Shown piece by piece: positions 9,633 through 18,388 of a DNA stretch of 64,000 nucleotides (the stretch's first letter is position 1; every line of letters starts with the position of its first letter). Where the stretch lies: NCBI RefSeq assembly GCF_027922145.1, contig NZ_BSFC01000011.1, forward strand, positions 372,001 to 436,000, in the 5' to 3' direction. This DNA is from Novosphingobium resinovorum (GTDB taxonomy: Bacteria; Pseudomonadota; Alphaproteobacteria; Sphingomonadales; Sphingomonadaceae). A program made the position numbers and the translations under genes. The notes beneath the pieces were generated by a model, which worked only from the letters and a program-made list of their open reading frames with translations, made no database searches and was not told the DNA's origin.

Positions 9633-10361
9633 TTGGAAGTTGCCGACGCCCCAGACCGCCACGCCGACACCGCGCGTGACGCCGCGTCAGCCGCTCCGAG
9701 CCGCATCACGCCGCCCGCCAGGCCAAAGGCCGCAGCGAAAAAGAAGAAGAACAAGAAGGCCCGCGCCTTCTGGCTCAAGCAACTGCACACCTGGCATTGG
9801 GTAAGCGCGGCGATTTCGCTGGTCGGCATGCTGCTGTTCGCGGCGACCGGCATCACGCTCAACCACGCCGCCTCGATCGGCGCGGAGCCTTCGGTGACGC
9901 AGAGCCAGGGCAAGCTGCCGGTGGCACTGCTGGCGAAACTGCCTGCCCCCGGAGACCGCACCGATCCCCTGCCCGCAGAAGTGGCGAAGGCGATCGCGGC
10001 GGCGGTTCCGCTCGATCCTTCGGGCCGCGCGGCGGACTGGACCGCCGAGGACGAAGTCTACGTCGCCATGCCCGGCCCCGGCCGCGACGCCTGGGTCAGC
10101 ATCGATCGCGCGTCCGGCGAAGTGCAGGCCGAAGTCACCGACCGGGGCTGGATCTCCTACCTCAACGACCTGCACAAGGGTCGCAACAGCGGTGCCGCGT
10201 GGTCCCTGTTCATCGACCTCTTCGCCGTGGCCTGTCTCGTGTTCACGATCACCGGCCTGTTCCTGCTCCAGCTTCATGCGAAGCACCGGCCGATGACCTG
10301 GCCGATGGTCGGCCTGAGCCTGCTGATCCCGCTGCTGCTGGCCCTCCTTTTCATCCACTGA
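9633..10361 (+). CDS. PepSY-associated transmembrane protein
   Basis: A 242-residue protein: a lysine-rich cytoplasmic N-terminus (AAKKKKNKKARAF), a first membrane helix beginning with LKQLHTWHWVSAAISLVGMLL, a periplasmic PepSY-like region (about 75-175), then two C-terminal helices. The HTWHW motif and the DLHKGRN segment are typical of PepSY_TM proteins, many of which are inner-membrane ferric or flavin-linked reductases with haem-ligating histidines. The start is TTG, with AAGGA 9 nt upstream. It leads an operon with DUF2271, DUF4198 and apbE, so it is probably the membrane electron conduit for a periplasmic flavoprotein (inference). At about 240 residues it is the short one-unit type. Confidence 0.85.
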   Translation: MEVADAPDRHADTARDAASAAPSRITPPARPKAAAKKKKNKKARAFWLKQLHTWHWVSAAISLVGMLLFAATGITLNHAASIGAEPSVTQSQGKLPVALLAKLPAPGDRTDPLPAEVAKAIAAAVPLDPSGRAADWTAEDEVYVAMPGPGRDAWVSIDRASGEVQAEVTDRGWISYLNDLHKGRNSGAAWSLFIDLFAVACLVFTITGLFLLQLHAKHRPMTWPMVGLSLLIPLLLALLFIH

Positions 10362-10375
10362 CGAGAAAGCCCGTG

Positions 10376-10876
10376 ATGACCCGATCCAAGATCCTGCCCG
10401 CGCTGCCGCTGCTGGCCGCCGGCACCGCAACCGCTCTTGCCGCCACGCCCGCGCTCGCCGCGTCGGTCACCGTCACCGTCCCGCAGATCAAGGTGGCCGA
10501 ATACCACCGCCCCTACGTCGCAGGCTGGGTCGAGCCCGTCGCCGGCGGCGATGCCCGCACCCTCTTCGTGTGGTTCGACGGCAAGAAGCGCGGCGCGGAA
10601 CCGGGCACCAAGTGGCTGGCGGACTTACGCACCTGGTGGCGCAAGGGCGGCCGCTCGCTGAAGCTGCCCGCCGACGGCATCAGCGGCGCGACCCGCGCGC
10701 CCGGCAGCTACACCGTCGCCATTCCCGCGAACCTGCCCAAGGGCGACTACGTCCTGAAGGTCGAGGCCGCGCGCGAAACCGGCGGGCGCGAACTGGTTTC
10801 CGTGCCGTTCACCGTCGGCGGCAAGGGTGGTTCCGTCTCGGGCAAGACCGAGCTGGGCACCGTCACCGTCCGCTGA
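10376..10876 (+). CDS. DUF2271 periplasmic protein, predicted flavinylated
   Basis: A 166-residue protein with a Sec signal peptide (LPLLAAGTATALAATPALAA, cleavage near residue 29) and a DUF2271 beta-rich domain. Residues 100-106 are DGISGAT, an exact match to the ApbE recognition motif D-x-x-(S/T)-G-A-(T/S). Thr106 (codon 10691-10693) is the expected FMN attachment site. apbE is two genes downstream. The protein is therefore likely a periplasmic FMN carrier accepting electrons from the PepSY membrane protein. Start ATG at 10376; a GTG one codon earlier is possible. The motif and signal are seen; FMN attachment is inferred from the established ApbE mechanism. Confidence 0.85.
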   Translation: MTRSKILPALPLLAAGTATALAATPALAASVTVTVPQIKVAEYHRPYVAGWVEPVAGGDARTLFVWFDGKKRGAEPGTKWLADLRTWWRKGGRSLKLPADGISGATRAPGSYTVAIPANLPKGDYVLKVEAARETGGRELVSVPFTVGGKGGSVSGKTELGTVTVR

Positions 10877-10913
10877 TCCAATCACTTTCGCTTTACATAA
10901 CAGGGGAATACGA

Positions 10914-11819
10914 ATGCGCTTCCGCTCCATCCTGATCGCCGCTGCGGCATCCTCCATGCTGGCGACGCCTGCGCTTGCCCACCGCATGTGGCTGCTGCCC
11001 TCGACCAGCACGCTCGCCAGCACCAACGAATACGTCACCGTCGATGCCGCCGTGTCGAACGACCTGTTCTACCCCGACCATGTCGCCATGGACCCGGCGC
11101 AAGTCTCGGTCTGGGCGCCCGACGGCACCGACGGCAAAGTCGAGAACGCGTCCAAGGGCCGCCATCGCGGCACTTTCGACGTCGCGCTGAACAAGGCGGG
11201 CACCTGGAAGATCGGCATGGAGCGCGCCTCGGTGATGGGCACCTTCAAGGTCGGTACCGAGGAATGGCGCGTGGGCGGTCGTGGCCGTCCGCAGGGCGCA
11301 CCGGGCGGTCCGGGTGCTCCGGGCGCTGGCGCACCGGCCGGTGGTCCCGGCGGCCCCGGAGGTCCGGGTGGCCAGCCGCCGCGCATGGTGCCGACCGTAG
11401 CCGACATCCCCGCCAACGCCACCGACATCAAGCTGACCGAAGTGACCTCGCGCAACTTCGTCTACGTCACTGCGGGCGAGCCGAGCAAGGTCGCCCTCAC
11501 CGGCAAGGGACTAGAATTCGATCCGGTCACGCACCCTGACGAACTCGTCTCGGACGAGGAAGGCAGCTTCCGCTTCCTGATCGACGGCAAGCCCGCCGCC
11601 GGCATCAAGGTCGAAGTCGTCCCCGGCGGCAAGAAGTACCGCGCGGCCGAAGATGCGCAGGAACTGACCACCGGCCCCGACGGCGTCGTCAAGGTCAAGT
11701 GGTCGGTCGCTGGCTGGTACTGGCTGAACGCCAGCGTAGAAGACACCAAGCCCGCCGACAAGAAGGCCAGCGCCCGCCGCATGTCCTTCACCACCACGCT
11801 CGAAGTCGTCGCACCCTGA
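10914..11819 (+). CDS. DUF4198 periplasmic protein
   Basis: A 301-residue secreted protein: signal peptide 1-22 (SILIAAAASSMLATPALAHRM), then a DUF4198 beta-sandwich of the kind found in nickel/cobalt or iron-linked loci. The mature protein starts HRMWLLPS, so a histidine lies near the new N-terminus, a possible metal ligand. Residues about 121-157 are a Gly/Pro-rich collagen-like stretch (GGPGAPGAGAPAGGPGGPGG) splitting the domain. Start ATG 10914 with CAGGGGA upstream. It sits between DUF2271 and apbE and probably helps bind metal or the flavoprotein; its exact role is unknown. Confidence 0.85.
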   Translation: MRFRSILIAAAASSMLATPALAHRMWLLPSTSTLASTNEYVTVDAAVSNDLFYPDHVAMDPAQVSVWAPDGTDGKVENASKGRHRGTFDVALNKAGTWKIGMERASVMGTFKVGTEEWRVGGRGRPQGAPGGPGAPGAGAPAGGPGGPGGPGGQPPRMVPTVADIPANATDIKLTEVTSRNFVYVTAGEPSKVALTGKGLEFDPVTHPDELVSDEEGSFRFLIDGKPAAGIKVEVVPGGKKYRAAEDAQELTTGPDGVVKVKWSVAGWYWLNASVEDTKPADKKASARRMSFTTTLEVVAP

Positions 11820-11841
11820 CGACGTCCTGAGCCTGCCACCC

Positions 11842-12828
11842 ATGCGCCTCGCCGTTCCGCTTGAAATCGACGCAGCCTCGCTCGCCACATGGCGGCAGGG
11901 CGTGCCGGTGATCGCGCTGGGCGGCGAGGCCATGGGCACGACATGGCGCATCCGGCTCGCCCCGCCCCCCGGCTTCGACCGGGACGCGGCGAGCCGCGCG
12001 ATCGAGGCTCGGCTCGAGGACATCCTCGCGCAGATGAGCCACTGGCGTGCGGATTCGGTGCTGGGCCGGTTCAACCGGGCAGGTGCGGGCGAATGGTGCG
12101 CCCTACCTGCGGATTTCGCCACGGTGATCGAAACCGCCCTTACCGTCGCCGAGCAGTCAGCCGGTGCCTTCGATCCCGCGATCGGCGCGCTCGTCGATGC
12201 GTGGGGTCATGGTCCGGTAACGATCGACCGCGCGCCCACCACCGAAGAGATCGAGCGGGCCCGCGCGGTCTCCGGCTTCATGCGCCTCGCCTACGAACCG
12301 GATACGCGGCGGCTTCGCCAGCCCGGCGGGCTCAGGCTCGACTTGTCGGGCATCGCCAAGGGCTACGCCGTCGATGCGCTGACCGCGTTGCTCGCCGGGA
12401 TGGACTGTCACCATGCGCTCGTCGAGATCGGCGGCGAACTGGTCGGACGCGGCCTGCGTCCCGATGGCGATCCGTGGTGGGTGGACCTCGAAACGCCGAC
12501 ACAGGGCGTAGCTCCGCTGCGGGTTGCGCTGCACCAGTTGGCGGTGGCGACCTCGGGCGATTACGTACGCGGTTTCCACAGTATCGACCCGCGCAGCGGG
12601 ATGCCCGTCGAGCATGCCATGGCGGTCAGCGTGATCCACTCCTCGGCCATGCTCGCAGATGCCTGGGCAACCGCGTTCAGCGTGCTTTCGCCTGCCGCTG
12701 TGAGCGCTTTGGGTGCCCGTGAGTACCTTTGTGTGCGCGTTGTGTACCGTTGTGGCACCGCTCTGACCGAGTGGATCAGTCCCGCCCTTGCCGCCATGAT
12801 CGAGGCCGAGGACGAAGTTCCAGCTTGA
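11842..12828 (+). CDS. apbE: FAD:protein FMN transferase
   Basis: A 328-residue ApbE protein. Diagnostic stretches are all present: GEAMGTTW near residue 31, DLSGIAKGYAVDAL, VEIGGEL, HSIDPRSGMPV and MLADAWATAFSVL (Mg/FAD site). It transfers FMN from FAD to a Thr or Ser of target proteins; the obvious target is DUF2271 (DGISGAT) in the same operon. Oddly, no signal peptide or lipobox is visible at the N-terminus (MRLAVPLEIDAASLATW), although the target is exported. Either flavinylation happens before export or an unrecognised export route is used. It starts 22 bp after DUF4198. Confidence 0.93.
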   Translation: MRLAVPLEIDAASLATWRQGVPVIALGGEAMGTTWRIRLAPPPGFDRDAASRAIEARLEDILAQMSHWRADSVLGRFNRAGAGEWCALPADFATVIETALTVAEQSAGAFDPAIGALVDAWGHGPVTIDRAPTTEEIERARAVSGFMRLAYEPDTRRLRQPGGLRLDLSGIAKGYAVDALTALLAGMDCHHALVEIGGELVGRGLRPDGDPWWVDLETPTQGVAPLRVALHQLAVATSGDYVRGFHSIDPRSGMPVEHAMAVSVIHSSAMLADAWATAFSVLSPAAVSALGAREYLCVRVVYRCGTALTEWISPALAAMIEAEDEVPA

Positions 12829-12873
12829 TGCAGGTCATTGTCAGCATCACCGGACTGCGCGAATAGAGGCACC

Positions 12874-13554
12874 ATGGTCATCGAAATACCCGATCTGTTC
12901 GACGCTGCCGAGGTGCGCGAAATCCGCAGTGCGCTGGAAGCCGCCGACTGGGCGGACGGCCGCGCCACCGCCGGTCACCGCGCTGCAAGAGTCAAGGAAA
13001 ACGAGCAGTTACCGCTCGACCACCCCTTGGCCAAGCAGCTAGCCGACCGCGTCCTCGCCCGCCTGGCACAGACCCCGCTGTTCATCGCCGCCGCCCTGCC
13101 CGCCCGCGTCCTGCAGCCCCGTTTCAGCCGCTACGACGGGCGCGGCCACTACGGCAATCACGTCGACAACGCGATCTTCCCGATCCCCGGAACCGGCGAG
13201 CACCTGCGCTCCGACGTTTCGAGCACCCTGTTCCTCTCCGACCCCGAAGAATACGACGGCGGCGAACTCGTCATCGAGGACATGTTCGGTACGCACACGG
13301 CCAAATTGCCCGCCGGAAGCCTGATCGTATATCCCGGTTCCAGCCTCCACCGGGTCATGCCGGTGACGCGCGGCGTGCGCTTCGTCTCGTTTTTCTGGAC
13401 CCAGAGCTTCGTCGCCTCGCCCGAGAAGCGGCGGCTGATGTTCGAACTGGACGGCGCGATCCAGTCTGTCGCGACGGACCATCCCGAGCATGCCTCGATC
13501 GATACCCTCACCCAAGTCTACCACAACCTGCTGCGCCAGTGGTCGGCAACGTGA
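12874..13554 (+). CDS. piuC: PKHD-type Fe(II)/2-oxoglutarate hydroxylase PiuC
   Basis: A 226-residue dioxygenase of the PiuC/YbiX family, normal length. The iron ligands are visible: HVD (His96, Asp98) and distal His159 in GSSLHRVMPV, with an Arg nearby (TRGVR) for 2-oxoglutarate. PiuC genes typically accompany TonB-dependent siderophore receptors and are iron-regulated; the natural substrate is unknown. The ATG at 12874 has GAGG just upstream; the open frame extends 12 codons further without support. It ends in a GTGA overlap with the next gene, so the two are coupled. Its place after apbE supports an iron-acquisition role for the whole operon. Confidence 0.92.
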   Translation: MVIEIPDLFDAAEVREIRSALEAADWADGRATAGHRAARVKENEQLPLDHPLAKQLADRVLARLAQTPLFIAAALPARVLQPRFSRYDGRGHYGNHVDNAIFPIPGTGEHLRSDVSSTLFLSDPEEYDGGELVIEDMFGTHTAKLPAGSLIVYPGSSLHRVMPVTRGVRFVSFFWTQSFVASPEKRRLMFELDGAIQSVATDHPEHASIDTLTQVYHNLLRQWSAT

Positions 13555-14666
13555 GCCCGCAGCCGCCGTTTTCCGCCATTCCCGCGGACTTGCGCACCCT
13601 TGCCGATTACGAGCGACGCGCCGAAGCCCACCTGATGCCCGAGGTCTGGCGGCACATCCAGGAAGGCGCGGGCCGCGAGATTACGCTGTCCGAGAACCGC
13701 GCCGCCTTCGACCGCATCGGCTTGCTCCCCCGCGCCATGGCGAGGCTCGACGGCAGCACGGAAATCGAGCTGTTCGGCCGCCGCCATGCCTCCCCGATCC
13801 TGCTGGCCCCGCTGGCCTACCAACGCCTTGCCCACCCCGAGGGCGAACTCGCCTGCGTCCGCGCCTCCACCGCGCTCGACACCGGCATGGTCGTGAGCAC
13901 GCTGTCGAGCATGCCTCTGGAGGACATCGCCGCCGCCGCCCATGCCCTCGCGCATGATCTGGGCAAGATTGCCCCGCCATTGTGGTTCCAGCTCTACCTC
14001 CAGCCGGAACGCGAGCACAGCCTGCAACTCGTCCGCCGCGCGGAAACGGCGGGCTACGAAGCCATCGTGCTGACCGTCGATGCGGCGCTCAAACCAGCCG
14101 GAATCACGCTTCCGCAAGGCGTCGGTGCGGTCAATCTGGCCGGAATGCCGCGTCCGACACAGACTTCCGTGCCCGGCGGCCGGATCCTGCTCGGCACTCC
14201 GCTCGCGAACGCTGCTCCGGGGTGGGACGACCTCGTGTGGCTGCGCAAGACGACGAGCCTGCCGATCCTCGTCAAGGGCCTCTTGCTGGGCGACGATGCC
14301 GCGCGCGCAGTCGACGAAGGGGCCGACGCACTCATCGTCTCCAACCATGGCGGGCGCGTCCTCGATGGGCTGCCGAGCCCGGTCGACCTGATCCAGAGCG
14401 TGGCCGAAGCGACGCAAGGCCGTGTGCCGCTGTTGCTCGACGGTGGGGTGCGGATGGGGACGGACGTGGTCAAGGCGCTCGCGCTGGGTGCCCGCGCCGT
14501 GCTCGTCGGTCGCCCGCAGATGCATGCACTGGCCGTAGCGGGAATGCCCGGCGTAGCGCATGCCATTCACCTGCTGCGCACCGAACTGGAAGCGGCGATG
14601 GCACAACTCGGATGCCCGAATTGCGCGATGCTCAGCCCTGACCGACTGGTCGCGCTCGGCCGCTGA
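13551..14666 (+). CDS. FMN-dependent alpha-hydroxy-acid oxidase (LldD/GOX family)
   Basis: A 371-residue TIM-barrel flavoprotein of the lactate dehydrogenase/glycolate oxidase family. Seen: the N-terminal LADYERRAEAHL, the FMN-site Lys in LPILVKGLL, and the catalytic segment SNHGGRVLDG with His266 and Arg269. It would oxidise an L-2-hydroxy acid to the 2-oxo acid, feeding electrons to oxygen or a quinone. The start is the GTG that overlaps the PiuC stop (GTGA); a GTG four codons earlier is an alternative. Two Cys near the C-terminus (GCPNCAML) are unusual. Its link to iron is unclear; it could act on hydroxycarboxylate siderophore parts such as citrate or lactate. Confidence 0.88.
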   Translation: MSPQPPFSAIPADLRTLADYERRAEAHLMPEVWRHIQEGAGREITLSENRAAFDRIGLLPRAMARLDGSTEIELFGRRHASPILLAPLAYQRLAHPEGELACVRASTALDTGMVVSTLSSMPLEDIAAAAHALAHDLGKIAPPLWFQLYLQPEREHSLQLVRRAETAGYEAIVLTVDAALKPAGITLPQGVGAVNLAGMPRPTQTSVPGGRILLGTPLANAAPGWDDLVWLRKTTSLPILVKGLLLGDDAARAVDEGADALIVSNHGGRVLDGLPSPVDLIQSVAEATQGRVPLLLDGGVRMGTDVVKALALGARAVLVGRPQMHALAVAGMPGVAHAIHLLRTELEAAMAQLGCPNCAMLSPDRLVALGR

Positions 14667-14669
14667 GCG

Positions 14670-17177
14670 CTATTTGTCGAGCGGCAGCTTCACCACGCCG
14701 GTCGGGGCGTCCCGCAGCCGTATGCGCAACATTCCATCGGTCGGCCGGCCGCTGACCTGCAAGGTCCGGCCAGTATAGCCCGGCTGTACGGCGGAAGGTC
14801 TGGCGAACCCGTCCTCGACCGCAGCCGCATCGATCAGGAACAAGTTCCGTCCCGTGATCGTGCAAGGTCCGTCCTGCCCTTCGCAAGTAGCGCCCTCTAT
14901 CCGCGGCAGGCGGACGACCGTGGTGAGCGGCATCCAGTCCCCGCGGTCCTCGCGTCCACCCTGCCCCTTGCTCACGAGGCGCAGGCGGATGGCCCCGAAG
15001 GTGCCGGGAGGCAGGTCGTCGGCCTTCAGGGTCGCGACAAGCACCTCGAGGCTTTCGAGATTGAGCCCCTTGCCGATCGTGAGCCGGGTGACGGGCTCGC
15101 CAGATGGGGGTGCGATTTCGATCGCGGAACCGGCACCGAACCGCGTTTCGCCCGAAGCCTTGAGAGAGAACACCATTTCGCCATTGTCAGGCAGGAGATC
15201 GCCCGAACCCATGTCCAGCGTCTTCGCGCCCTGCGCCGCCGGAGCGGGATAAACCGTGCGCTGCAACAGCGCCGCCTGAGGACGCGGGCCACCGATTCGC
15301 ACCGGAAGCGTCAGGTTGCGGCCGTCCTCCAGCCGCACAGTCGCCTTGTCGGGCGCTTTAGCGGTATCGACGGGGACCTTGCCCGCTCCCTGCGCGAGCA
15401 GGCGCAGCCGGTCCGTCCCGCCTTCGCGCGTCAGCCCGTCGGGACGGAATTCGGCATCGCCGAGCACGACCGAGCGAACCTGGTCCAGCCGCTGTCCGGT
15501 CAGGAAACCCTGCGTGTCGCCGGCATGGAGTTCTAGCGCTTCCAGACGGCTCGCCTGCACCCGCGCGCGCAATGCGACGGTCTGCGTTGCAGCAGCACCG
15601 CGCTGCCGGATTTCCAGCCGCACTTCGCCCGCCGCCGCATCGGTCAACGGCACCGTGACGCTCAGGCGCCGCCCTTCCAGCGCCTTGAACACGAGCGGCC
15701 GGGCGGCACCATTGCCCTGCCGCAACGTCACGTCCTCGACGCAGCCGGGAGCGGCGCCTTCCAGCGCCACCTCGTTGTCGCGCCCCACGATCAGGCCATC
15801 GGCATCGCCAGTGGCCTTCCACGGTTCGCCGCCCGGGCGCTGGAGCAGGAAATCCGGACCATCGAAAGGCGCGAACCCCCATAGACCATGAAGGTGGCCA
15901 CGGACGTCTCCCGCAAAGGCGACAGGCAGCGTATCGGCCGCCAGCACGTACCCGCCTTTGTCCGCGCGGGCCTTAACCGGCACTTCCAGCGTCTGTCCGG
16001 ATGCGGAAGTGAGGCGCACCTTCATGTCGTGGGCGAAGTCGGTCGAGAATACCAGCGGCGCCCCTTCGACCGGCAGCACGGTGCCGGGCGCCATGCAGAT
16101 CGGCCCCTTTGCGGAGCTGCGCAGTTGCGGGGGAATGTCCGCTTCAACCGCAGGCATGGCCGCGATCATCACCGACTTGGGCTTCTGGAACGAGGGGGCC
16201 GCGTTGAGCAGCAGCGACATGCGATCCGCATCGCGGACGGTCAGGGTCGGCAGATAATTGAACGTCGGATTGTTGAACGCGCCGAAGATCTTCGCCACGT
16301 CCCGCGCCACCGCGATATAAGCGCTGTAATACCCTGCCCCGGCTTCGCGCGTGTTGCTGAGCTGCAGCGCCAGATCGGTCGGCGTACCGGTGATCGTCTC
16401 CGCCAGCGAACTGGTGTGAACATCGTTCAGCACCAGCGATTCGCGGTTCTCCACGAGGCACGATGCCTGCGACTGGATCACCTTGTTGAGGCAGTCCTCC
16501 TGCAGCTTGATCGAGAGGCTGCGGGCGAGCACCGGTGCGACCGTGCGCAGGTATTCCGGCCCGTTGTCATCCTGCGCGCGGATCGCGGCCATGAAGGCAT
16601 TGAGGCGCGAATGATCGAGCGAGGCCTGGTTGAGGTCCTGGCTGGCGCGCACGAATTCGCCCGGCTTCCCGCGCACCGCATCCATCAGCACACCTTCCGC
16701 GCCGCCGGTCTCGGGCACCATGAGCAGCACCATCTGCCGGGCATCGCGCGGCACGGTGACGGTCAGGGCGCTGTCCTTTTCCTTCTCCTTCCAGGTTCGG
16801 GCGAGATCGACCCAGTCCTTGGGCGGAGGATTGGTCGCCCCGCGCAGGAAGGCGGACATGAGCACGAACCGGGCGCTCTGGTTCTCCGGCAAGGCGCCAT
16901 GGACGACGACCTTGTCGCCGGGCGCGAGGCTCGGCACGCGGCCGATCGGCAGGGTCTGCCCCTCGCGCGTGACTTCGATGCGCAAGTCCGGTCCAGCCAG
17001 CTCGAAAGGAGCGGGATCGCCCAGCGCCGGAGCAGCGATCAGCAGCGGCAAGACCAGCAGTCCGGTGAAGCGAGAAATGCGCGAAAGGCAGCGCTCTGAA
17101 GGTCTCTTGCGCAAAAAGCCGAAATCCTGTCGTTGTTTCAGACCAAGGGCGCCCCGGGCAAGCCTTAGCCGCTCCAC
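14670..17177 (-). CDS. Large secreted protein of unknown function
   Basis: An 835-codon frame with a hydrophobic export signal (FTGLLVLPLLIAAPALG, about residues 38-54) followed by a soluble protein with no later membrane segment. I do not recognise a family. Visible: a helical region about 160-330 with four Cys (QEDCLNKV, QASCLVEN and later ones) and a beta-rich remainder of repeated Ig-like strands up to residue 835. The N-terminus is unclear: the frame opens with GTG at 17177, giving 37 residues before the hydrophobic core, and a later start such as TTG is possible. It ends 3 bp from the convergent oxidase gene. Likely periplasmic or surface-attached. Adjacent glycosyltransferases hint at envelope polysaccharide, but that is weak. 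Confidence 0.7.
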   Translation of the reverse strand: MERLRLARGALGLKQRQDFGFLRKRPSERCLSRISRFTGLLVLPLLIAAPALGDPAPFELAGPDLRIEVTREGQTLPIGRVPSLAPGDKVVVHGALPENQSARFVLMSAFLRGATNPPPKDWVDLARTWKEKEKDSALTVTVPRDARQMVLLMVPETGGAEGVLMDAVRGKPGEFVRASQDLNQASLDHSRLNAFMAAIRAQDDNGPEYLRTVAPVLARSLSIKLQEDCLNKVIQSQASCLVENRESLVLNDVHTSSLAETITGTPTDLALQLSNTREAGAGYYSAYIAVARDVAKIFGAFNNPTFNYLPTLTVRDADRMSLLLNAAPSFQKPKSVMIAAMPAVEADIPPQLRSSAKGPICMAPGTVLPVEGAPLVFSTDFAHDMKVRLTSASGQTLEVPVKARADKGGYVLAADTLPVAFAGDVRGHLHGLWGFAPFDGPDFLLQRPGGEPWKATGDADGLIVGRDNEVALEGAAPGCVEDVTLRQGNGAARPLVFKALEGRRLSVTVPLTDAAAGEVRLEIRQRGAAATQTVALRARVQASRLEALELHAGDTQGFLTGQRLDQVRSVVLGDAEFRPDGLTREGGTDRLRLLAQGAGKVPVDTAKAPDKATVRLEDGRNLTLPVRIGGPRPQAALLQRTVYPAPAAQGAKTLDMGSGDLLPDNGEMVFSLKASGETRFGAGSAIEIAPPSGEPVTRLTIGKGLNLESLEVLVATLKADDLPPGTFGAIRLRLVSKGQGGREDRGDWMPLTTVVRLPRIEGATCEGQDGPCTITGRNLFLIDAAAVEDGFARPSAVQPGYTGRTLQVSGRPTDGMLRIRLRDAPTGVVKLPLDK

Positions 17178-17233
17178 ATACCGGCATTCAAGCCTGCACG
17201 GTCCGAAACGAGCCGCAATCGCGCCCGTCGATG

Positions 17234-18388
17234 CTAATTCAACGAGATCGCGAGTTGTTCCTGTCCATGGCCGTCGACGTGGGCCACTTCGGCCACCAGA
17301 CCTTCGAGGGCAAGTCGACAGTGACGGTCCCAGCAGAAGTTCTCACGCGCGAACCGCCGCCCGTTCTCGGCGAGACGGCGCCGATAGGCCGGATCGCGCG
17401 CCAGCAACGCCAGGGCAGCGCGAATGGCTGCCGGATCGCGGCCATCTACGACCAGGCCGGTCACCCCGTCGCGCACCAGTTCGCCCGGGCCTCCGTCCTG
17501 CCCGACGATGCAGGCGATGCCATGCGCCATCGCATCGGCGACACTGATGCCGAAGCCCTCCATCTCCGCGCCATCTTCGAGCGCGATCTGAGGATGGAGG
17601 AAGATGTCGGCAGTCCGGTGGCGCTCCGCCAGTTCCGCATCATCGACGTAGCCGGTCATTACGGTGGAGCCCAGTCCACCTGCGGTCGGCTCCAGAGCCG
17701 CGCGGATGGCCTCTTCGTCGGGACCACGGCCGATGACTGCGTAGTCGAGCGCAATGCTCTCGCCCCGGCAGGCAGCAACCGCACGCAATGCTGCGGGCAC
17801 GTTCTTGCGCGGGACGAGGCGGCAAACCGTAATCACGCGCAGCAGGGCGTTTGCGGGCTCGCACCGTTCATCGGCGGGCAGGACGACGCCATTCCAGACC
17901 GTGACGCAGCGACCGGCGAGATCAGGCGCGCGATCGAGCAGCAGGCGGCGCGTGGCATCGCTCACCGCAAGTATCCGAGTGGTCCGGGACAGCACCGCGT
18001 TCATGAGCCTGAACGCGCCCCTCGACGGACGACCCACCTCGCGCCCATGTACGGTTACGAGCAAGGAACGCGGGAACAGCAGCGCCGGGATCGCCGCGCG
18101 CCATGTGCAGGCGTGGATGGCGGATGGCCGCGCGCCGCCCAGCCATGCCCGCAGCATTGCCATCGCTAGCCGGGCATAGACCACCAAGTGCGCCGCTGGC
18201 CCCACGTCGATCAGGGTGATGCCGTCTTCACAAAGGCGACGCGGCCCGGCTGATGACTTGGCAAAGACGGTAACCGTCCGGCCGCTACGCGCATAGGCAC
18301 GCGCGACCTGGCTCACGTAAGTCTGTACACCACCCTCGTCCGGCGCATGGACGCGCGCGACCACCCATATGCTCGCGGCCTCATTCAT
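17234..18388 (-). CDS. Glycosyltransferase family 4 (GT-B)
   Basis: A 384-residue retaining glycosyltransferase. N-terminal domain with the glycine-rich acceptor loop (HAPDEGGVQTYVSQVA), then the C-terminal GT4 donor domain with VCRLVPRKNV and the E-x7-E element around ALEDGAEMEGFGISVADAMA, which binds the nucleotide sugar. It would add a sugar to a lipid-linked or polysaccharide acceptor at the cytoplasmic face. It overlaps the upstream gene by 8 bp, so the two form an operon. The sugar and the acceptor cannot be told from sequence. Normal length. Confidence 0.9.
   Translation of the reverse strand: MNEAASIWVVARVHAPDEGGVQTYVSQVARAYARSGRTVTVFAKSSAGPRRLCEDGITLIDVGPAAHLVVYARLAMAMLRAWLGGARPSAIHACTWRAAIPALLFPRSLLVTVHGREVGRPSRGAFRLMNAVLSRTTRILAVSDATRRLLLDRAPDLAGRCVTVWNGVVLPADERCEPANALLRVITVCRLVPRKNVPAALRAVAACRGESIALDYAVIGRGPDEEAIRAALEPTAGGLGSTVMTGYVDDAELAERHRTADIFLHPQIALEDGAEMEGFGISVADAMAHGIACIVGQDGGPGELVRDGVTGLVVDGRDPAAIRAALALLARDPAYRRRLAENGRRFARENFCWDRHCRLALEGLVAEVAHVDGHGQEQLAISLN

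Noticed and set aside
12831..12850. A second Fur box before piuC
   Set aside because: The sequence around TGCAGGTCATTGTCA matches only about 10 of 15 consensus positions, no better than expected by chance; piuC is probably read from the operon promoter.
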